A DNA stretch of 33,310 nt from Octadecabacter ascidiaceicola. GTDB taxonomy: Bacteria; Pseudomonadota; Alphaproteobacteria; Rhodobacterales; Rhodobacteraceae. Shown here one piece after another: positions 1-8,544 of the stretch (its first letter is position 1; every line of letters starts with the position of its first letter). A program made the translations under genes and the position numbers. The notes under the pieces were generated by a model that was not told where the DNA came from, ran no database searches, and worked only from the letters and a program-made list of their open reading frames with translations. Where the stretch lies: positions 1 through 33,310 of the forward strand of contig NZ_FXYD01000008.1 of assembly GCF_900185015.1 (NCBI RefSeq). Reading direction: 5' to 3'.

Positions 1-317
1 TGCCAACGATCGCCAACAACGTCGCGGACAACTACATTCTGATGATCATCGACAACGGGTCTTATGGCTCAACCGGGGATCAGCCGACCTATGCGGGCAA
101 GAAGACCAAGCTTGAAAACGTCGCTGAGGCTTGTGGCTGTGAGAATGTGGTTGTCTGTCAGGACGTAGACACTGGCAAGACGCTGCAAGCGGCGATCGAC
201 AGCAAACAGATGACCGTCATTGTCGTGAAGTGCGACAGTGGCAACATCAAACTGCCTGTCATCACAATGGACCCTGTCGTGATCCGCGACCGCTTCATGA
301 AAGCGGTCACGAGTTAA
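1..317 (+). CDS. comE: Thiamine-diphosphate-dependent decarboxylase, C-terminal part (probably sulfopyruvate decarboxylase beta subunit)
   Basis: This is the 3' end of a gene that begins outside the window; the open frame enters at base 3. The visible 105 residues carry the end of a ThDP-binding domain: the IDNGSYGSTGDQPTY segment matches the ComE/sulfopyruvate decarboxylase beta type, where a similar segment lies near the cofactor and substrate pocket. The known family reaction is decarboxylation of 3-sulfopyruvate to sulfoacetaldehyde in the cytoplasm, with an alpha subunit (ComD) normally encoded just upstream, here out of view. The next gene, a 2-hydroxyacid dehydrogenase, follows with zero spacing, so a hydroxyacid to oxoacid to aldehyde route is a reasonable inference. 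Other ThDP decarboxylases, such as phosphonopyruvate decarboxylase, share this fold, so the substrate is not certain. Confidence 0.65.
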   Translation, partial: PTIANNVADNYILMIIDNGSYGSTGDQPTYAGKKTKLENVAEACGCENVVVCQDVDTGKTLQAAIDSKQMTVIVVKCDSGNIKLPVITMDPVVIRDRFMKAVTS

Positions 318-1406
318 ATGAAGCCGAGCATTCATTCTAGCGCAGACGCGCGGCGCATTGCAAAGCGGCGTTTGCCTTGGATGGTGTTCGACTATATTGA
401 TGGCGCTGCTGGGTATGAGTTGGGAGCCGCGCGTAATCGTGCGGCCCTTGATGCGATTGATCTGCGGCCGCGTATTTTGCGCGATGTCAGTGATCGGTCT
501 TTGTCGGTGCCTTTGTTGGGCAAGACCGCCAAAGTGCCATTTGGCATTAGCCCCATGGGGATGTGCAACCTGTCAGCACCCGGTGCTGATATGATGCTGG
601 CGCGGCTAGCGGCGCGTGAAAATGTACCGTTGGGCGTGTCGACAGTGGCGTCCACTGCGATGGAACCGCTGATCGAAGAGGCCGAAGGCAACGCCTGGTT
701 TCAGCTCTATTTCTCCGGCGACGGGATAGGTACATTCAAGCTGGTCGAACGCGCCAAAACTGCCGGATATGAAACATTGATCCTGACGGTGGACGTGCCC
801 GAAGTTGGCCGCCGACCGCGCGAATTGCGCCACGGGTTCACGATGCCGTTCAAAATCGGCCCAAAACAGTTTTTCGATTTCGCGATGCACCCACGCTGGT
901 CGATCACCAACCTGATTAATGGCAAGCCGCAGATGGCGAACTTTGACATGGACGGGTTTGAGTTTGACCGAACCGAAAGTCGCGCCAAGGCGGATTGGGA
1001 TACGCTTTCCAAGTTGCGCGACATATGGCCCGGGAAGTTGATCGTAAAAGGTGTTCTGGATGTGGATGATGCTGTCGCGCTGAAATCGGCAGGCGTCGAT
1101 GCTGTCCAAGTTTCAAGTCATGGATCGCGGCAGTTGGACAGCGCTCCAGCTCCGATCACAGCATTGGCCGACGTCCGCGCTGCCGTCGGAAATGATTTTC
1201 CTCTCTTTTATGATACTGGCCTACGCGGTGGAGAAGACGTTGTGAAAGCGTTCAAACAAGGCGCCAATTTCACGTTTCTAGGTCGTGTTTTGCAATTTGC
1301 AATTGCCGCGGCGGGCGAGGAAGGTCTCAACGTTCTTTGGGAGATCATTTCTGACGAGACCAGCATTGCACTTGCTCAAATTGGCGAGGTTTCCTTGGCT
1401 CCGTGA
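318..1406 (+). CDS. FMN-dependent alpha-hydroxyacid dehydrogenase (LldD/glycolate oxidase family)
   Basis: A 362-residue protein of normal family length that should oxidise an (S)-2-hydroxyacid to a 2-oxoacid on a TIM barrel with FMN. The family's catalytic residues can be placed: Tyr26 in FDYIDGAAG, Tyr131 in WFQLY, Asp159 in LTVDVP, Lys244 in VKGVL, His268 and Arg271. The active-site loop reads SSHGSRQLD instead of the usual SNHGGRQLD, so two conserved positions differ while His and Arg are kept. The start codon directly follows the stop of the decarboxylase gene, which indicates translational coupling; no clear Shine-Dalgarno is seen. Together the pair could oxidise 3-sulfolactate to sulfopyruvate and then decarboxylate it. 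That is inference; lactate or another hydroxyacid is possible. Confidence 0.85.
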   Translation: MKPSIHSSADARRIAKRRLPWMVFDYIDGAAGYELGAARNRAALDAIDLRPRILRDVSDRSLSVPLLGKTAKVPFGISPMGMCNLSAPGADMMLARLAARENVPLGVSTVASTAMEPLIEEAEGNAWFQLYFSGDGIGTFKLVERAKTAGYETLILTVDVPEVGRRPRELRHGFTMPFKIGPKQFFDFAMHPRWSITNLINGKPQMANFDMDGFEFDRTESRAKADWDTLSKLRDIWPGKLIVKGVLDVDDAVALKSAGVDAVQVSSHGSRQLDSAPAPITALADVRAAVGNDFPLFYDTGLRGGEDVVKAFKQGANFTFLGRVLQFAIAAAGEEGLNVLWEIISDETSIALAQIGEVSLAP

Positions 1407-1842
1407 CTGCTTAGATATCGCACCGGAGCAAGCAACCAAACTGTGCGCCAAAATCGAACTTCCAAGTTTTTTTGCGCTTTGGATTAATTAGCGCATCTCC
1501 AAAGGACCTGACGCAGAGCTTTCTGTAATGCACCTAGATGGCAGCAAGCGCTCTAAAAGCGACCATCGGCCCAACGTAAATGCTACGCTTCACTGACAAG
1601 GTCCGCTTTGGGAAAGACGCACGAGAGCTAGTCCAAGCCGAGTGGAACTGAAACGGGATTGGTGGCGATATGGAGGCGCTCTGTTAATTACCAAACGGGA
1701 CGTCACAAACCTAATCACTCAGTATGACGACAGATAGACGATACGTCCTCCCCGCTCGTCCGTGGCCGTTGATGGCAATTTCCGGAGTACAGACATGTGG
1801 TACAGTTGCTTCTCACTCTATCTTGGAAACTATCAGAAAATC
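1407..1842. other. Gene-free stretch between the hydroxyacid dehydrogenase and tRNA-Arg
   Basis: About 436 bases with no convincing gene. Frames are short and lack codon bias or recognisable motifs, and the composition is more AT-rich and irregular than the flanks. There is a weak GCGC/GCGC hairpin with a T-rich arm around 1442-1478, a possible terminator for the hydroxyacid dehydrogenase operon, but its arms are imperfect. The stretch could be decayed DNA next to a tRNA, a common insertion target, but no repeat or integrase remnant was seen. Confidence 0.5.
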
Positions 1843-1919
1843 TGGCGATCCCGGGAGGACTCGAACCCCCAACCCCCTGATTAGAAGTCAGGTGCTCTAT
1901 CCAGTTGAGCTACGGGACC
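1843..1919 (-). tRNA. tRNA-Arg, anticodon TCT
   Basis: Read on the minus strand, 77 bases fold into a complete cloverleaf. The acceptor arm GGTCCCG pairs with CGGGATC with one G-T pair, and the 3' CCA is encoded. The anticodon stem CCTGA/TCAGG encloses the loop CTTCTAA, giving anticodon TCT, which reads AGA and AGG codons. The T-loop TTCGAGT and D-arm AGCTCAACTGGATAGAGC are standard. No overlap with a protein gene. Confidence 0.95.
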
Positions 1920-1928
1920 GCTCGTGCC

Positions 1929-1958
1929 CTTCTAGCGGGCAGCTGGGCCAAACTTCAA
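1929..1958 (-). promoter_or_regulatory. Probable sigma-70 promoter of tRNA-Arg
   Basis: On the minus strand TTGAAG (1953-1958) and TAGAAG (1929-1934) are separated by 18 bases. The -10 element ends 9 bases before the tRNA 5' end, which suits a start site a few bases upstream of the mature tRNA. This is a consensus match only. Confidence 0.4.
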
Positions 1959-1967
1959 GCGTCGCGT

Positions 1968-2279
1968 TTAGTGTGTCCACGCACCGCGGCGGTTCGTTGC
2001 AAAGTTTTCTGCATAACCGTTCGCGCGAATGTTCGCGCGGCGTTTCTTTGGTTCCTGTACGGACGCTTCAATTCCATTGGCTTCAGCGTACTCGACAGCA
2101 GCTTCTTTTGTCTCAAAAGACATCTTAACTTGTGTTTGAGTGTCAGATGAGGACGTCCACCCCATCAACGGGTCAACATCACGCGCGGATGACTGTGCAT
2201 ATTCCAAAACCCAATGCTTAGTCTTCGCAGTCCCCGACGACATAGCGGTTCGGGCTGGCTGGTAAATACGTGCGCGCAT
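1968..2279 (-). CDS. ETC complex I subunit conserved region protein (NDUFS4-like)
   Basis: A 103-residue protein beginning MRARIYQPARTAMSSG, a form typical of alphaproteobacterial relatives of mitochondrial complex I subunit NDUFS4. The region HWVLEYAQ...DPLMGWTSSSDTQTQVKMSF matches the core of that family, where a WVLEF-like strand and a GW(T/S)(S/G)S(D/R)D turn are characteristic. The protein is soluble and thought to bind the peripheral arm of NADH:ubiquinone oxidoreductase. The start at 2279 is chosen because GGAG lies seven bases before it; an upstream in-frame ATG at 2324 lacks such a site and adds residues not typical of the family. It stands alone, divergent from uvrB, with tRNA-Arg downstream on the same strand. 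Confidence 0.85.
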   Translation of the reverse strand: MRARIYQPARTAMSSGTAKTKHWVLEYAQSSARDVDPLMGWTSSSDTQTQVKMSFETKEAAVEYAEANGIEASVQEPKKRRANIRANGYAENFATNRRGAWTH

Positions 2280-2347
2280 AGTGGGCTCCTGTTGGCTGCC
2301 GCCTATATCAAGGATTCTGCTCAACCGCGCAAGAGGGTGAAGCGCCC

Positions 2348-2376
2348 CTGACAGTCTGTTGACACAACCCTGTCAG
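2348..2376. repeat. Inverted repeat in the uvrB upstream region
   Basis: Two 7-base arms, CTGACAG and CTGTCAG, are perfect reverse complements separated by 15 bases. A TTGACA sequence, a consensus -35 box, lies between them at 2359-2364. No good -10 box is seen 16-18 bases downstream of it. The repeat lies in the spacer shared with the divergent complex I accessory gene and could be an operator for either side. Confidence 0.4.
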
Positions 2377-2433
2377 TAGCCCCCTTGAACAACCCGACAT
2401 CGGTGTCACATTACACCCGAGACAGGAGCGCCC

Positions 2434-4644
2434 ATGCCATACGCCCAGACCGACAAATCAGAAGCCGAGCAATTCCTCGCTAACCCCGCGCCAGATGTGA
2501 AAACCCGCGAAAAGCTGGAAGGTGGTCGCACGCTTAAGCTGGTCACCGAATTTGACCCAGCGGGGGATCAACCGACCGCCATCAAAGAGTTGTGCGAAGG
2601 CATCAACGCTGGCGAGCGCGACCAGGTCCTGCTTGGGGCCACGGGTACGGGTAAGACCTTTACAATGGCCAAGATGATCGAGGAAACGCAACGACCCGCG
2701 ATTATCCTTGCCCCCAACAAAACCTTGGCGGCCCAGCTTTACGGCGAGTTCAAAGGTTTCTTTCCAGACGCCGCCGTCGAATACTTTGTGTCGTTCTACG
2801 ACTACTACCAACCCGAAGCCTACGTTGCGCGGTCCGATACGTTCATCGAAAAAGAATCCCAGATCAACGAACAGATCGACCGGATGCGCCACTCAGCCAC
2901 CCGCGCCCTACTAGAACGTGATGATGTGATCATCGTCGCGTCCGTGTCGTGCATTTACGGCATCGGTTCGGTGGAAACCTACGGCGCAATGACCCAAGAT
3001 TTGCACGTCGGCGAAAACTATGACCAACGCGGCATCATGGCCGATTTGATCGCACAGGCCTATAAGCGCAACGACCAAGCCTTCCAGCGCGGCACATTCC
3101 GCGTGCGCGGCGATACGTTGGAAGTCTGGCCTGCCCACTTGGATGACCGTGCTTGGAAACTCAGCTTCTTTGGCGAAGAGCTTGAGAACATCACCGAGTT
3201 TGACCCTCTCACAGGTGAAAAAACCGACACGTTCGAAAAGGTACGCATCTACGCGAACTCGCACTACGTCACGCCGAAACCAACCATGAAGCAGGCGATT
3301 GTCGGCATCAAAAAAGAACTGCGCATGCGGTTGGACCAGCTGGTTGGTGAGGGCAAACTCCTTGAGGCGCAGCGCCTAGAACAGCGTTGTAACTTTGACC
3401 TTGAAATGCTTGAAGCCACTGGTGTGTGCAATGGCATCGAAAACTATTCCCGCTACCTCACGGGCCGCGCCCCGGGTGAACCGCCCCCCACCCTGTTCGA
3501 ATTCATCCCTGACAATGCGATTGTTTTTGCCGATGAATCCCACGTCTCCGTGCCCCAAATCGGCGGCATGTATAAGGGCGACTTCCGCCGCAAAATGACG
3601 CTGGCAGAACATGGGTTCCGCCTGCCGTCTTGCATGGACAACCGACCCCTCAAGTTTGAGGAATGGGACGCTATGCGCCCGCAGTCCGTCTTCGTGTCTG
3701 CCACCCCTGCGTCATGGGAAATGGAGCAAACGGGCGGGGTGTTTACGGAACAGATCATTCGACCAACTGGCCTCCTCGACCCCATGATCGAGATTCGCCC
3801 CGTAGACACGCAAGTCGATGATGTCATGGATGAAATCCGCCGCGTCACCGCCGATGGCTTCCGCACATTGGTGACGACGCTGACCAAACGTATGGCCGAA
3901 GACCTGACCGAATATCTGCACGAAAACGGCATCAAAGTGCGCTACATGCACTCGGATATCGACACGATTGAACGCATCGAAATCCTGCGTGATTTGCGCC
4001 TTGGGGCGTTTGATGTGCTAATCGGCATTAACCTGCTCCGCGAAGGGCTGGACATCCCCGAATGCGGGTTGGTCGCCATTCTGGACGCCGACAAAGAAGG
4101 GTTCCTGCGGTCCGAAACCTCCCTCATCCAAACCATCGGTCGCGCCGCGCGGAATGCAGACGGCAAGGTCATAATGTACGCAGACCGCATCACCGGAAGC
4201 ATGGAACGCGCAATGGGCGAAACGGACCGCCGCCGGGCCAAACAGATCGCTTATAACGAAGAACACGGTATCACCCCGCAAACGGTGAAGAAGAACGTCG
4301 AGGACATTCTGGCGGGCCTCTACAAAGGCGACGTCGACATGAACCGCGTCACCGCCACCGTCGACGCGCCTCTCGCGGGTGCGAACTTACAGGCCGTTCT
4401 GGACGGGCTTCGCACCGACATGCGCAAGGCGGCGGAGAACCTCGAATTTGAGGAAGCCGCTAGACTGCGCGACGAAGTCAAACGGCTTGAAGCCGTCGAT
4501 CTGGTGGTGTCCGACGACCCCCTCGCGCGCCAGTATCAAGTGGATAAGGCCGTCGCCGACAGCAAAAAAAGCGCCGGACGATCACAGGCCGGAAGGCCGG
4601 GCCAACGCGGCGGGATCAAGCCAAGGAAGAAGTGGGGTGGGTAA
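2434..4644 (+). CDS. uvrB: Excinuclease ABC subunit B
   Basis: A 736-residue UvrB, the DNA-damage verification helicase of nucleotide excision repair. It receives lesions from UvrA, inserts a beta-hairpin between the strands and recruits UvrC for incision. Visible landmarks are Walker A GATGTGKT at 68-75, the beta-hairpin region around [14 protein letters not shown] (117-145), the DESH box at 367-370, the helicase motifs [12 protein letters not shown] and QTIGRAARN, and a C-terminal UVR motif near residues 660-695 ([17 protein letters not shown]) that binds UvrC. It is longer than the roughly 670-residue E. coli protein because of short extensions at both ends; the tail is basic. The start has GGAG six bases upstream. 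LexA control is common for this gene, but no complete alphaproteobacterial SOS box was found upstream. Confidence 0.98.
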   Translation: MPYAQTDKSEAEQFLANPAPDVKTREKLEGGRTLKLVTEFDPAGDQPTAIKELCEGINAGERDQVLLGATGTGKTFTMAKMIEETQRPAIILAPNKTLAAQLYGEFKGFFPDAAVEYFVSFYDYYQPEAYVARSDTFIEKESQINEQIDRMRHSATRALLERDDVIIVASVSCIYGIGSVETYGAMTQDLHVGENYDQRGIMADLIAQAYKRNDQAFQRGTFRVRGDTLEVWPAHLDDRAWKLSFFGEELENITEFDPLTGEKTDTFEKVRIYANSHYVTPKPTMKQAIVGIKKELRMRLDQLVGEGKLLEAQRLEQRCNFDLEMLEATGVCNGIENYSRYLTGRAPGEPPPTLFEFIPDNAIVFADESHVSVPQIGGMYKGDFRRKMTLAEHGFRLPSCMDNRPLKFEEWDAMRPQSVFVSATPASWEMEQTGGVFTEQIIRPTGLLDPMIEIRPVDTQVDDVMDEIRRVTADGFRTLVTTLTKRMAEDLTEYLHENGIKVRYMHSDIDTIERIEILRDLRLGAFDVLIGINLLREGLDIPECGLVAILDADKEGFLRSETSLIQTIGRAARNADGKVIMYADRITGSMERAMGETDRRRAKQIAYNEEHGITPQTVKKNVEDILAGLYKGDVDMNRVTATVDAPLAGANLQAVLDGLRTDMRKAAENLEFEEAARLRDEVKRLEAVDLVVSDDPLARQYQVDKAVADSKKSAGRSQAGRPGQRGGIKPRKKWGG

Positions 4645-4674
4645 ACCCCGCTCCCACTTAGCGCACGTCTGGCT

Positions 4675-5139
4675 ATGAAGACCGGCCTCATACTTGGCGC
4701 TGCAGTTTGGGCGAACGGCCCATCACCGACCTTGCTGCGGCGCACGCAGCATGGCGCAGCGCTTTTTCATGCGGGGCAGATTGATCATATCGTCACGTGT
4801 GGCGGACTGGGCAAGCATCCCCCGACCGAGGCCAAGGCGATGGCAGAAATCTTGTACGTAGAAAACGTCCCTCAAAACGTTGTGACGCTCGAAGAACACT
4901 CTACAAACACTGGCGAAAACATCACCAATGCATTGGTGTTGATTGGAGAAGGTCCTGTCGTACTAATTACCGATTGGTACCACGCCCCCCGCGCTAGGCT
5001 CATCGCTCGGCGCGCAGGGTTTCAACACGTTGCAAGCTCAACGCCATCGGTGCGAGGCGCGCGAGCTTGGCCGCAAATAAAAGGCGCGTTACGTGAAATT
5101 CCCGCCTACCTCGCCTATTACTTCGGCCTCAAGTCCTAG
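4675..5139 (+). CDS. YdcF/SanA-like protein (DUF218 domain)
   Basis: A 154-residue single-domain DUF218 protein. Family features visible are LGAAVW with PSPTLLRRTQHGAALF near the N-terminus, IVTCGG followed by EAKAMAEIL, the EEHSTNTGENI segment, and LITDWYHAPRARLIARRAGF, where the family has a conserved histidine and an arginine-rich helix. DUF218 proteins have a Rossmann-like fold, and some are linked to cell-envelope or S-adenosylmethionine functions, but the reaction is not established. No membrane anchor is seen, unlike SanA. The gene starts 30 bases after uvrB and may be cotranscribed with it. The start lacks a clear Shine-Dalgarno. Its last four bases overlap the end of the convergent small-protein gene. 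Confidence 0.8.
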   Translation: MKTGLILGAAVWANGPSPTLLRRTQHGAALFHAGQIDHIVTCGGLGKHPPTEAKAMAEILYVENVPQNVVTLEEHSTNTGENITNALVLIGEGPVVLITDWYHAPRARLIARRAGFQHVASSTPSVRGARAWPQIKGALREIPAYLAYYFGLKS

Positions 5140-5513
5140 TTGTGAACGGTGACATTTACGTAGCGCCCGGTGCTGCCAGTCCCGTAAATTCGGACAACGA
5201 CCATCGCACCGCCATTCACCAAGCTGCGTGCAGCTGACGGTTCAATTCTGCCATTCATCACCATGCGTTCCATGATTGCGCGGTTGTCGATGCTGCCAAA
5301 GAACGAGTCCCACTCGTCTCCCGGCTGGGACACTCCGAACCGATGATAGTTTGCGCGATCCTGACGAAGAACCTGCCAAGGCTCAGACAACCGAGCACCG
5401 TTAGAATTATAAAGATCTTCGTTTCCAATATATGCAACGTATTGGCCGACGAGTTCTTCAGAAGCGGCGGGCGCAGCAATAAGAAGGCCAAGTGCAAAGA
5501 GAATAGATTTCAT
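5136..5513 (-). CDS. Small exported protein of unknown function
   Basis: A 125-residue protein not recognised as a named family. The N-terminus MKSILFALGLLIAAPAASEE is a clear Sec signal peptide, with likely cleavage after ASA or nearby, so the mature protein of about 105 residues should be periplasmic. The remainder is mixed polar/hydrophobic with a central Trp-rich stretch (PWQVLR, GDEWDSFFG) and ends in beta-like sequence (MVVVRIYGTGSTGRYVNVTV). There are no cysteines. The start is supported by AAAGGG about eight bases upstream. It overlaps the convergent YdcF-like gene by four bases and is probably monocistronic. Confidence 0.75.
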   Translation of the reverse strand: MKSILFALGLLIAAPAASEELVGQYVAYIGNEDLYNSNGARLSEPWQVLRQDRANYHRFGVSQPGDEWDSFFGSIDNRAIMERMVMNGRIEPSAARSLVNGGAMVVVRIYGTGSTGRYVNVTVHN

Positions 5514-5601
5514 AAGATTTTACCCTTTCATATGCGGCAAACAGACTGCGTTTGGCACGACAGGTCAAGGTGACGAGATGCCTCAACCCGCACCTGAAAG
5601 G

Positions 5602-5628
5602 AAAAGGGGCACCTTCAACAGATGCCCC
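5602..5628 (-). terminator. Probable intrinsic terminator of the beta-helix gene
   Basis: On the minus strand a GGGGCA/TGCCCC stem (5606-5611 with 5623-5628) encloses an 11-base loop and is followed by TTTTCC. It sits 12 bases after the stop of the beta-helix protein gene. The T-run is short, so the call is moderate. Confidence 0.55.
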
Positions 5629-5640
5629 TCCCAATACCCC

Positions 5641-7926
5641 CTACGCCGGATTATCCATCCGCACCGAATACCGGATTTCCCCCTTCACGGGCTCAGGCCA
5701 AACGATGTAAAACTCATCATCATTCGCGCCTTTTTCTGGCACCGCGTACGGCTGGGCAAATACGTTGCTATTTGACCCGTTCTTAATCGCCTTCAGCGGA
5801 ACAAGCGCATCGATGGTGCGTGCACGCCCCCCGAACGGCAGGTAGTTTTCGGTATCCACCACCCACGTGGAGTCAACGGACTCTTGCTCATGAACATTGA
5901 TATGGGGGTTGCGTGTCGGCTGATCGATCCCGTGAAATGCGTTGCCCTCAAACAGGATATTGCGCATCCGTCCGTAAAGTAGATCGGCGTAGGTTGTATC
6001 GACCGCCTCAACCCTCTCAATGCTCCCATGATACGTCCGGAAGATATTCCCCTGGACGTTTAACCCATTGATAAATTGATCCGTTCCATAAGGTTTCACA
6101 ACGATCCAGCGTGTCGACGGCTGCCCATCAATACTCAGAAAAATGTTCCCCGAAATCGTCAATCCGCCAAACGAATAGCCCGGCACGTCAGGCTCGGAAT
6201 CATGCTCGTTTGTCCACTCGACGAAACAGTTATCAATGTAGTTCCCCGATATCGTAGAAGAGCAATTGGGTTTTGTCAGAACGAGCCCCGCAACGCGTAC
6301 GCCATCGGGTTCGTCGTCCCCATTGAAGAAGTGATTGTTGGCAATGATGCTCTGACCACCATGCATGACAGCGAAATGCCTAAAATGCGACGCACGACAA
6401 TTGCGGACTTTCACGTCATTAGCATTGGTGTTGAAACACTGCGATTTACGCAGATGCGACGGTGTTCCGGACTCGTCGGATTCGAAATTGCAGCGGTCAA
6501 TGATCATACCCTGACAGCCCGCACCAATCGAGGAAATCGCTCGATCTTTAGGGCGAATAAACTGACAGTCATTCACCTGAAACAAATTTCCAAATGGCGC
6601 AATTAGAAGTGCGCTACACTCGCCGTTACAGCGCAGTTCAACTCGATCCAAAATCATATCGGAATGCTTGGTGAAACCGCTAAAGTCTAGAATGTATTTG
6701 AATCGCGTAAAGGTAAATTGCTGTGTCCCTTCCGCGTCAAACAGCTCTTGGCTGAGCGTGATTATCGATCCCGCCACATCGACTTCACGCACATAGACCT
6801 CACGGCCAACACCATTGCCTGTGACCAATGATCCGACTTGAATACTGGCGATATTGGCGACATTTCGAAGCTCCTTAGGATCCGCCGCACTATAGGTAGC
6901 TTGCGCCAAGACCACTTCGTCGTCCCAGGCCGGACCAGGTTCCGCTTGAAACTGGCCGTTGTGGATCACACGTCGGGTTTCAAATTGGGTCCGGTTGTTA
7001 ACCGCCGCTTGCATATCAATCGGGGCAGTCACGGTAATGCGTCGCCCGCAAAGGTCCAAAGATTCATGATCCGAGAAATTCAGTAGCGCCTGATACGCCT
7101 TTTTGAACGCCAATTCTTCGTTCCCAAAAGCATCCACATAGGTGGCGTAATCAAAATTCTTCTGGAACACCAAGCGGTGCTCTTCGGCCATCTCAACCGT
7201 TCCTTCAAACCGGACTTGATTAACAAAGGTCACTGAATCCCCGAGGAAATAAGTCCCTTTAGTAATCAAAACTTCACGCCCATCCGCGTCGTTGTCTGCC
7301 GCTTCAAACGCCGCGGAATCGTCCGTCACGCCATCGCCAACAGCACCATAATCGCGCACATCCACAACCCCGAGCATATCACGCAAGAACGCGCCTGTGA
7401 TGTCTTCGATCTCAATGTCATCGACACGGACAACACCGCCGTTTGGCCCTGTGAAATCCAACCCGATGTGACCATAGTCCGCCTCGGCCCACACCATATC
7501 AACACCCGTCCGCTGGCCGGTGCCGATGATGGCTGAAATTTCAACCACATCGCCGTATCCCGTTAGCGAAACAGACGGGCCGGTTTCAACGACACCGCCT
7601 AAATGGCTGCCACCGGACTGTCCGGCCCAGCCTGCGATACGTACGTCTGGCAGCGCACCCGACAGACATTTAACACGCGCCGTCACACGCAGATAACACC
7701 CCGGCAAAATGCTCGTCTGACCCATATAACGCAGCTTTGCCACGCTATTGGTTTTGACAAACTCAAGGCAGCCGTCAAAATGTTGGTCTGCCGGAACAAA
7801 CGCCCCGTTGCCAGATTGATCGTAGGTGTCAGACCCCGGTGTCCCATCCCCGCTTGACCAAACACCCAAGCCATCCGCAAACGGTGTCGGCATCAGGACA
7901 AGCCCGTCGGTAATTACCTTGTTCAT
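5641..7926 (-). CDS. Large right-handed beta-helix protein (pectate-lyase-superfamily / GH28-related)
   Basis: A 761-residue protein. The N-terminal 190 or so residues (MNKVITDGLVLMPTPFADGLGVWSSG...) resemble a carbohydrate-binding-like beta-sandwich. Next comes VVDVRDYGAVGDGVTDDSAAFEAA, the hallmark opening of the pectate-lyase-3 family, and then a long series of beta-helix coils rich in N-x-F/I turns, for example ISGNYIDNC, IIANNHFFNGD and IQGNIFR-like segments. It may bind or cleave an acidic polysaccharide, but catalytic residues cannot be assigned. The start at 7926 is chosen because GAGGGG lies upstream and MNKVITDGLVLMPTPFADGL is the N-terminus I know from roseobacter homologues; an in-frame ATG at 8049 would add 41 poorly coding residues. 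There is no classical signal peptide, so a non-Sec route or a virion/cell-surface role is open. Confidence 0.8.
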   Translation of the reverse strand: MNKVITDGLVLMPTPFADGLGVWSSGDGTPGSDTYDQSGNGAFVPADQHFDGCLEFVKTNSVAKLRYMGQTSILPGCYLRVTARVKCLSGALPDVRIAGWAGQSGGSHLGGVVETGPSVSLTGYGDVVEISAIIGTGQRTGVDMVWAEADYGHIGLDFTGPNGGVVRVDDIEIEDITGAFLRDMLGVVDVRDYGAVGDGVTDDSAAFEAADNDADGREVLITKGTYFLGDSVTFVNQVRFEGTVEMAEEHRLVFQKNFDYATYVDAFGNEELAFKKAYQALLNFSDHESLDLCGRRITVTAPIDMQAAVNNRTQFETRRVIHNGQFQAEPGPAWDDEVVLAQATYSAADPKELRNVANIASIQVGSLVTGNGVGREVYVREVDVAGSIITLSQELFDAEGTQQFTFTRFKYILDFSGFTKHSDMILDRVELRCNGECSALLIAPFGNLFQVNDCQFIRPKDRAISSIGAGCQGMIIDRCNFESDESGTPSHLRKSQCFNTNANDVKVRNCRASHFRHFAVMHGGQSIIANNHFFNGDDEPDGVRVAGLVLTKPNCSSTISGNYIDNCFVEWTNEHDSEPDVPGYSFGGLTISGNIFLSIDGQPSTRWIVVKPYGTDQFINGLNVQGNIFRTYHGSIERVEAVDTTYADLLYGRMRNILFEGNAFHGIDQPTRNPHINVHEQESVDSTWVVDTENYLPFGGRARTIDALVPLKAIKNGSNSNVFAQPYAVPEKGANDDEFYIVWPEPVKGEIRYSVRMDNPA

Positions 7927-8082
7927 ATGAAAACCCCTCATGGGGGGCAGCCACCCTGCCCCGTAAAAATCCAGACCCTTGGTGCAAAATGCACTTGGGT
8001 CATCGGGGGATAGAGTTAGGGCGAAGGGGTAAACGGCCTCTGACAGCACCGTGACGGTGACAGGTCCAATTGCGCAACGGTA

Positions 8083-8478
8083 CTAGGAATAGGCTTCCGG
8101 CACGGGGATCACCTGCACACCGTTAATTCGCCAGCCATCCGGCGCCTCAATCATTTGATAATCAAGGATATAAAACAAACCGTTCGGCCCTTGGATCTGA
8201 ACCTCTTGGCGCGTGATGCTTTCAAGCTCAGTCCGATCCAGAAACCTTACATCCGAGTTATCCCAAACCATCGGGTAACCGTTTTCAACCATTCTTGCGA
8301 AGTTTTCCGGCGTGCCGAACATGCCCTTGATAAACGGGCTGGCGTGCTCCCATGCGCCCGCAACATCGCGCTCATTGAACGATTGCAGCTGATCGCGAAT
8401 AACGTCTTCGATGCTGAAATCTTGCGCCAACACATCGATTGGCAAACACAATGCGGCGGTCAAAAGAAGGGGTTTCAC
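8083..8478 (-). CDS. Exported DUF4864-type protein
   Basis: A 131-residue protein with a Sec signal peptide (MKPLLLTAALCLPIDVLAQ, cleavage probably after LAQ or VLA). The mature part begins DFSIEDVIRDQLQSFNERDVAGAWEHASPFIKGMFG and ends DGWRINGVQVIPVP. This matches DUF4864, a SnoaL/NTF2-like cone of one domain with a helix, a W-x-x-A-S-P turn and a C-terminal sheet; its function is unknown. The start codon is GTG at 8476-8478, supported by AAGGAG seven bases upstream. It lies between the beta-helix gene and lysK on the same strand and could be cotranscribed with lysK, 66 bases away. Confidence 0.8.
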   Translation of the reverse strand: MKPLLLTAALCLPIDVLAQDFSIEDVIRDQLQSFNERDVAGAWEHASPFIKGMFGTPENFARMVENGYPMVWDNSDVRFLDRTELESITRQEVQIQGPNGLFYILDYQMIEAPDGWRINGVQVIPVPEAYS

Positions 8479-8544
8479 GGAGGGTCTCCTTGCGCGTATC
8501 CTATTTCAGATACGCGCAAAGTCCCATTTCGGTTTCAAATTGGC

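Noticed and set aside
1724-2128. Plus-strand frame running through tRNA-Arg
   Set aside because: Part of its translation is simply the reverse strand of the tRNA; such frames are a common misannotation.
2387-2401. Possible LexA (SOS) box GAAC-N7-GAAC upstream of uvrB
   Set aside because: Only one GAAC half-site is present; the second position reads CATC.
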